This document shows positions 6,057 through 6,809 of a stretch of 6,809 nucleotides of DNA, one piece after another. A model generated the notes under the pieces. That model did no database searches, was not told where the DNA came from, and saw only the letters and a list, made by a program, of their open reading frames with translations. Position 1 is the first letter of the stretch; every line of letters begins with the position of its first letter. A program made the translations under genes and the position numbers. The DNA comes from JBDGYE01 sp039584255 (lineage in GTDB: Bacteria > Gemmatimonadota > Gemmatimonadetes > Palauibacterales > Palauibacteraceae). The DNA lies in assembly GCA_039584255.1 (NCBI GenBank), contig JBDGYE010000111.1:1-6809 (forward strand), read 5' to 3'.

Positions 6057-6089
6057 CTCTAGTCGCAGTGCCTGCCTGTAGTCCGGACT

Positions 6090-6476
6090 CTATCCGAGTC
6101 GCGCGACGACCTCTACCTCGACCCGAGCGTCCTTCGGTAGACGCGCCGCCTCCACCGTCGAGCGGGCCGGGTATGGCTGCGTAAAGTGCTCGGCATAGAT
6201 CGCGTTGACCGCGCCGAACTCCTCCATGTCCGCTAGGAACACTGTGGTCTTGACGACGTCCGCAAAGCTCGCGCCCGCTGCCTCCAATACGGCAGCCAGG
6301 TTGCCGAACACCTGCCGCGCCTGCGTCTTCACGTCGGGCCCGGCGAGCTCACCCGTTTCCGGTACAAGCCCTATCTGACCGGCGGAGAAGAAGTAACCGC
6401 CCGCCACCACCCCCTGGGAGTAGGGCCCTATCGCCGCCGGTGCGCTCTCGGAATGAACTGCCCGAGTGGGCGTCAT
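6090..6476 (-). CDS. ridA: RidA-family enamine/imine deaminase
   Basis: RidA hydrolyses reactive enamine/imine intermediates (for example 2-aminoacrylate from serine or threonine dehydratase) to keto acids plus ammonia, protecting PLP enzymes. The product is 128 residues, the usual size of the trimeric YjgF/YER057c/UK114 family. Family marks are AIGPYSQGV (15-23), FFSAGQIGLVPETGEL (29-44), QARQVFGNLAAVLEAAGAS (52-70), VVKTTVFLADM (74-84), FGAVNAIYAEHF (87-98) and PARSTVEAARLPKDARVEVEVVA (103-125). These include the active-site arginine R105 and E120 of true RidA proteins. The ATG at 6476 is preceded by AGGAGGTGA ending 1 nt before it, and the gene begins 23 nt after the fhs stop, so it should be co-transcribed with fhs. 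It could be a close Rid paralogue, but R105 favours active RidA. Confidence 0.93.
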   Translation of the reverse strand: MTPTRAVHSESAPAAIGPYSQGVVAGGYFFSAGQIGLVPETGELAGPDVKTQARQVFGNLAAVLEAAGASFADVVKTTVFLADMEEFGAVNAIYAEHFTQPYPARSTVEAARLPKDARVEVEVVARLG

Positions 6477-6477
6477 G

Positions 6478-6486
6478 TCACCTCCT
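6478..6486 (-). promoter_or_regulatory. Strong Shine-Dalgarno of ridA
   Basis: AGGAGGTGA, nearly a full complement of the 16S rRNA 3' end, with the AGGAGG core 4 nt before the ATG at 6476. It is the strongest ribosome-binding site in the window. Confidence 0.75.
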
Positions 6487-6499
6487 GCGGTTGCCAGCT

Positions 6500-6809
6500 C
6501 TAGAAGAGCCCCTCGATGGTACCGTCGGGGTGCACCTTCATTCCTTCGGCCGCCGGCCTCGCCGACAGGCCCGGCATCACCATTACGTCTCCCGTGAGGG
6601 CGACCACGAACCCCGCGCCGCCGGAGATACGGAACTCTCGAACCGTGATGTCGAAGCCTCTGGGGCGACCCAATAGCGCCGGATTGTCACTCAGCGAGTA
6701 CTGGGTCTTGGCAATACAGATCGGCAGGTCTCCCAGGTCGTTGTCCACAATCTGCTGGGCCTGCTTCTGTGCGGCCGGCGTCATGATCACGTTGTCCGCG
6801 CCGTAGACA
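6500..6809 (-). CDS. fhs: Formate-tetrahydrofolate ligase, C-terminal end only
   Basis: Fhs (formyl-THF synthetase) joins formate to tetrahydrofolate using ATP to give 10-formyl-THF for purine and formyl-Met synthesis or C1 assimilation. Only the last 102 codons are here; the start lies beyond base 6809. The frame stays open to the edge, reading YGADNVIMTP at the start. It carries the highly conserved Fhs C-terminus: DLPICIAKTQYSLSDNPALL followed by GRPRGF, then FDITVREFRISGGAGFVVAL followed by TGDVMVMPGL, and the terminal GTIEGLF. There is no frameshift in the visible part. The TAG stop at 6500-6502 is 23 nt upstream of ridA, so the two are likely one transcript. The GTG at 6790 is internal and is not a real start. 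Confidence 0.95.
   Translation of the reverse strand, partial: VYGADNVIMTPAAQKQAQQIVDNDLGDLPICIAKTQYSLSDNPALLGRPRGFDITVREFRISGGAGFVVALTGDVMVMPGLSARPAAEGMKVHPDGTIEGLF

Noticed and set aside
6080..6089. Perfect 10-bp palindrome AGTCCGGACT next to the ridA stop, considered as a terminator or operator
   Set aside because: It has no loop and no T run, and nothing ties it to a known regulator; it may be chance.

Overview
The window is high-GC bacterial DNA from a Gram-negative (diderm, LPS-making) organism. Lipid A, heptose and LPS-transport genes, lipoprotein signal peptides and a peptidoglycan gene are all present. The signal peptides (one has a likely cleavage site at SLAA|QE), the DUF5683-like protein and the divergent LptE-like lipoprotein suggest Gemmatimonadota or a related high-GC phylum. 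That placement is an inference and was not tested. The window is almost fully coding, with no mobile elements, CRISPR arrays or rRNA.

Left block, minus strand, read from about 3724 down to 1: a YbgC/4HBT-type acyl-CoA thioesterase, an unassigned envelope lipoprotein with a perfect LSGC lipobox, an LptE-like LPS-assembly lipoprotein, a CPA2-type Na+/H+ antiporter with an unusual secretory N-terminal extension, and an RfaE2/HldE-type heptose-1-phosphate adenylyltransferase cut by the window edge. Gaps and overlaps are all under about 50 nt, so this looks like one envelope-biogenesis operon.

Centre: an 81-nt divergent promoter region separates the thioesterase from a plus-strand LpxH-like UDP-2,3-diacylglucosamine diphosphatase. 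The lpxH start lacks a Shine-Dalgarno and sits 8 nt downstream of a TATACT box, so its mRNA may be leaderless.

Right block, minus strand, from 6809 down to 4524: the C-terminal end of formate-tetrahydrofolate ligase (fhs), ridA, a tRNA gene, a DUF5683-like membrane protein and glutamate racemase (murI). murI overlaps the 3' end of lpxH tail to tail by 23 nt. The tRNA at 5960-6056 folds as a selenocysteine tRNA (selC): UCA anticodon, 6-bp D stem with 4-nt loop, long variable arm, 8+5 amino-acid arm layout and encoded GCCA end. It is the most notable feature, because it predicts a selenoprotein system elsewhere in the genome. No selA, selB, selD or recognisable selenoprotein gene lies in the window.
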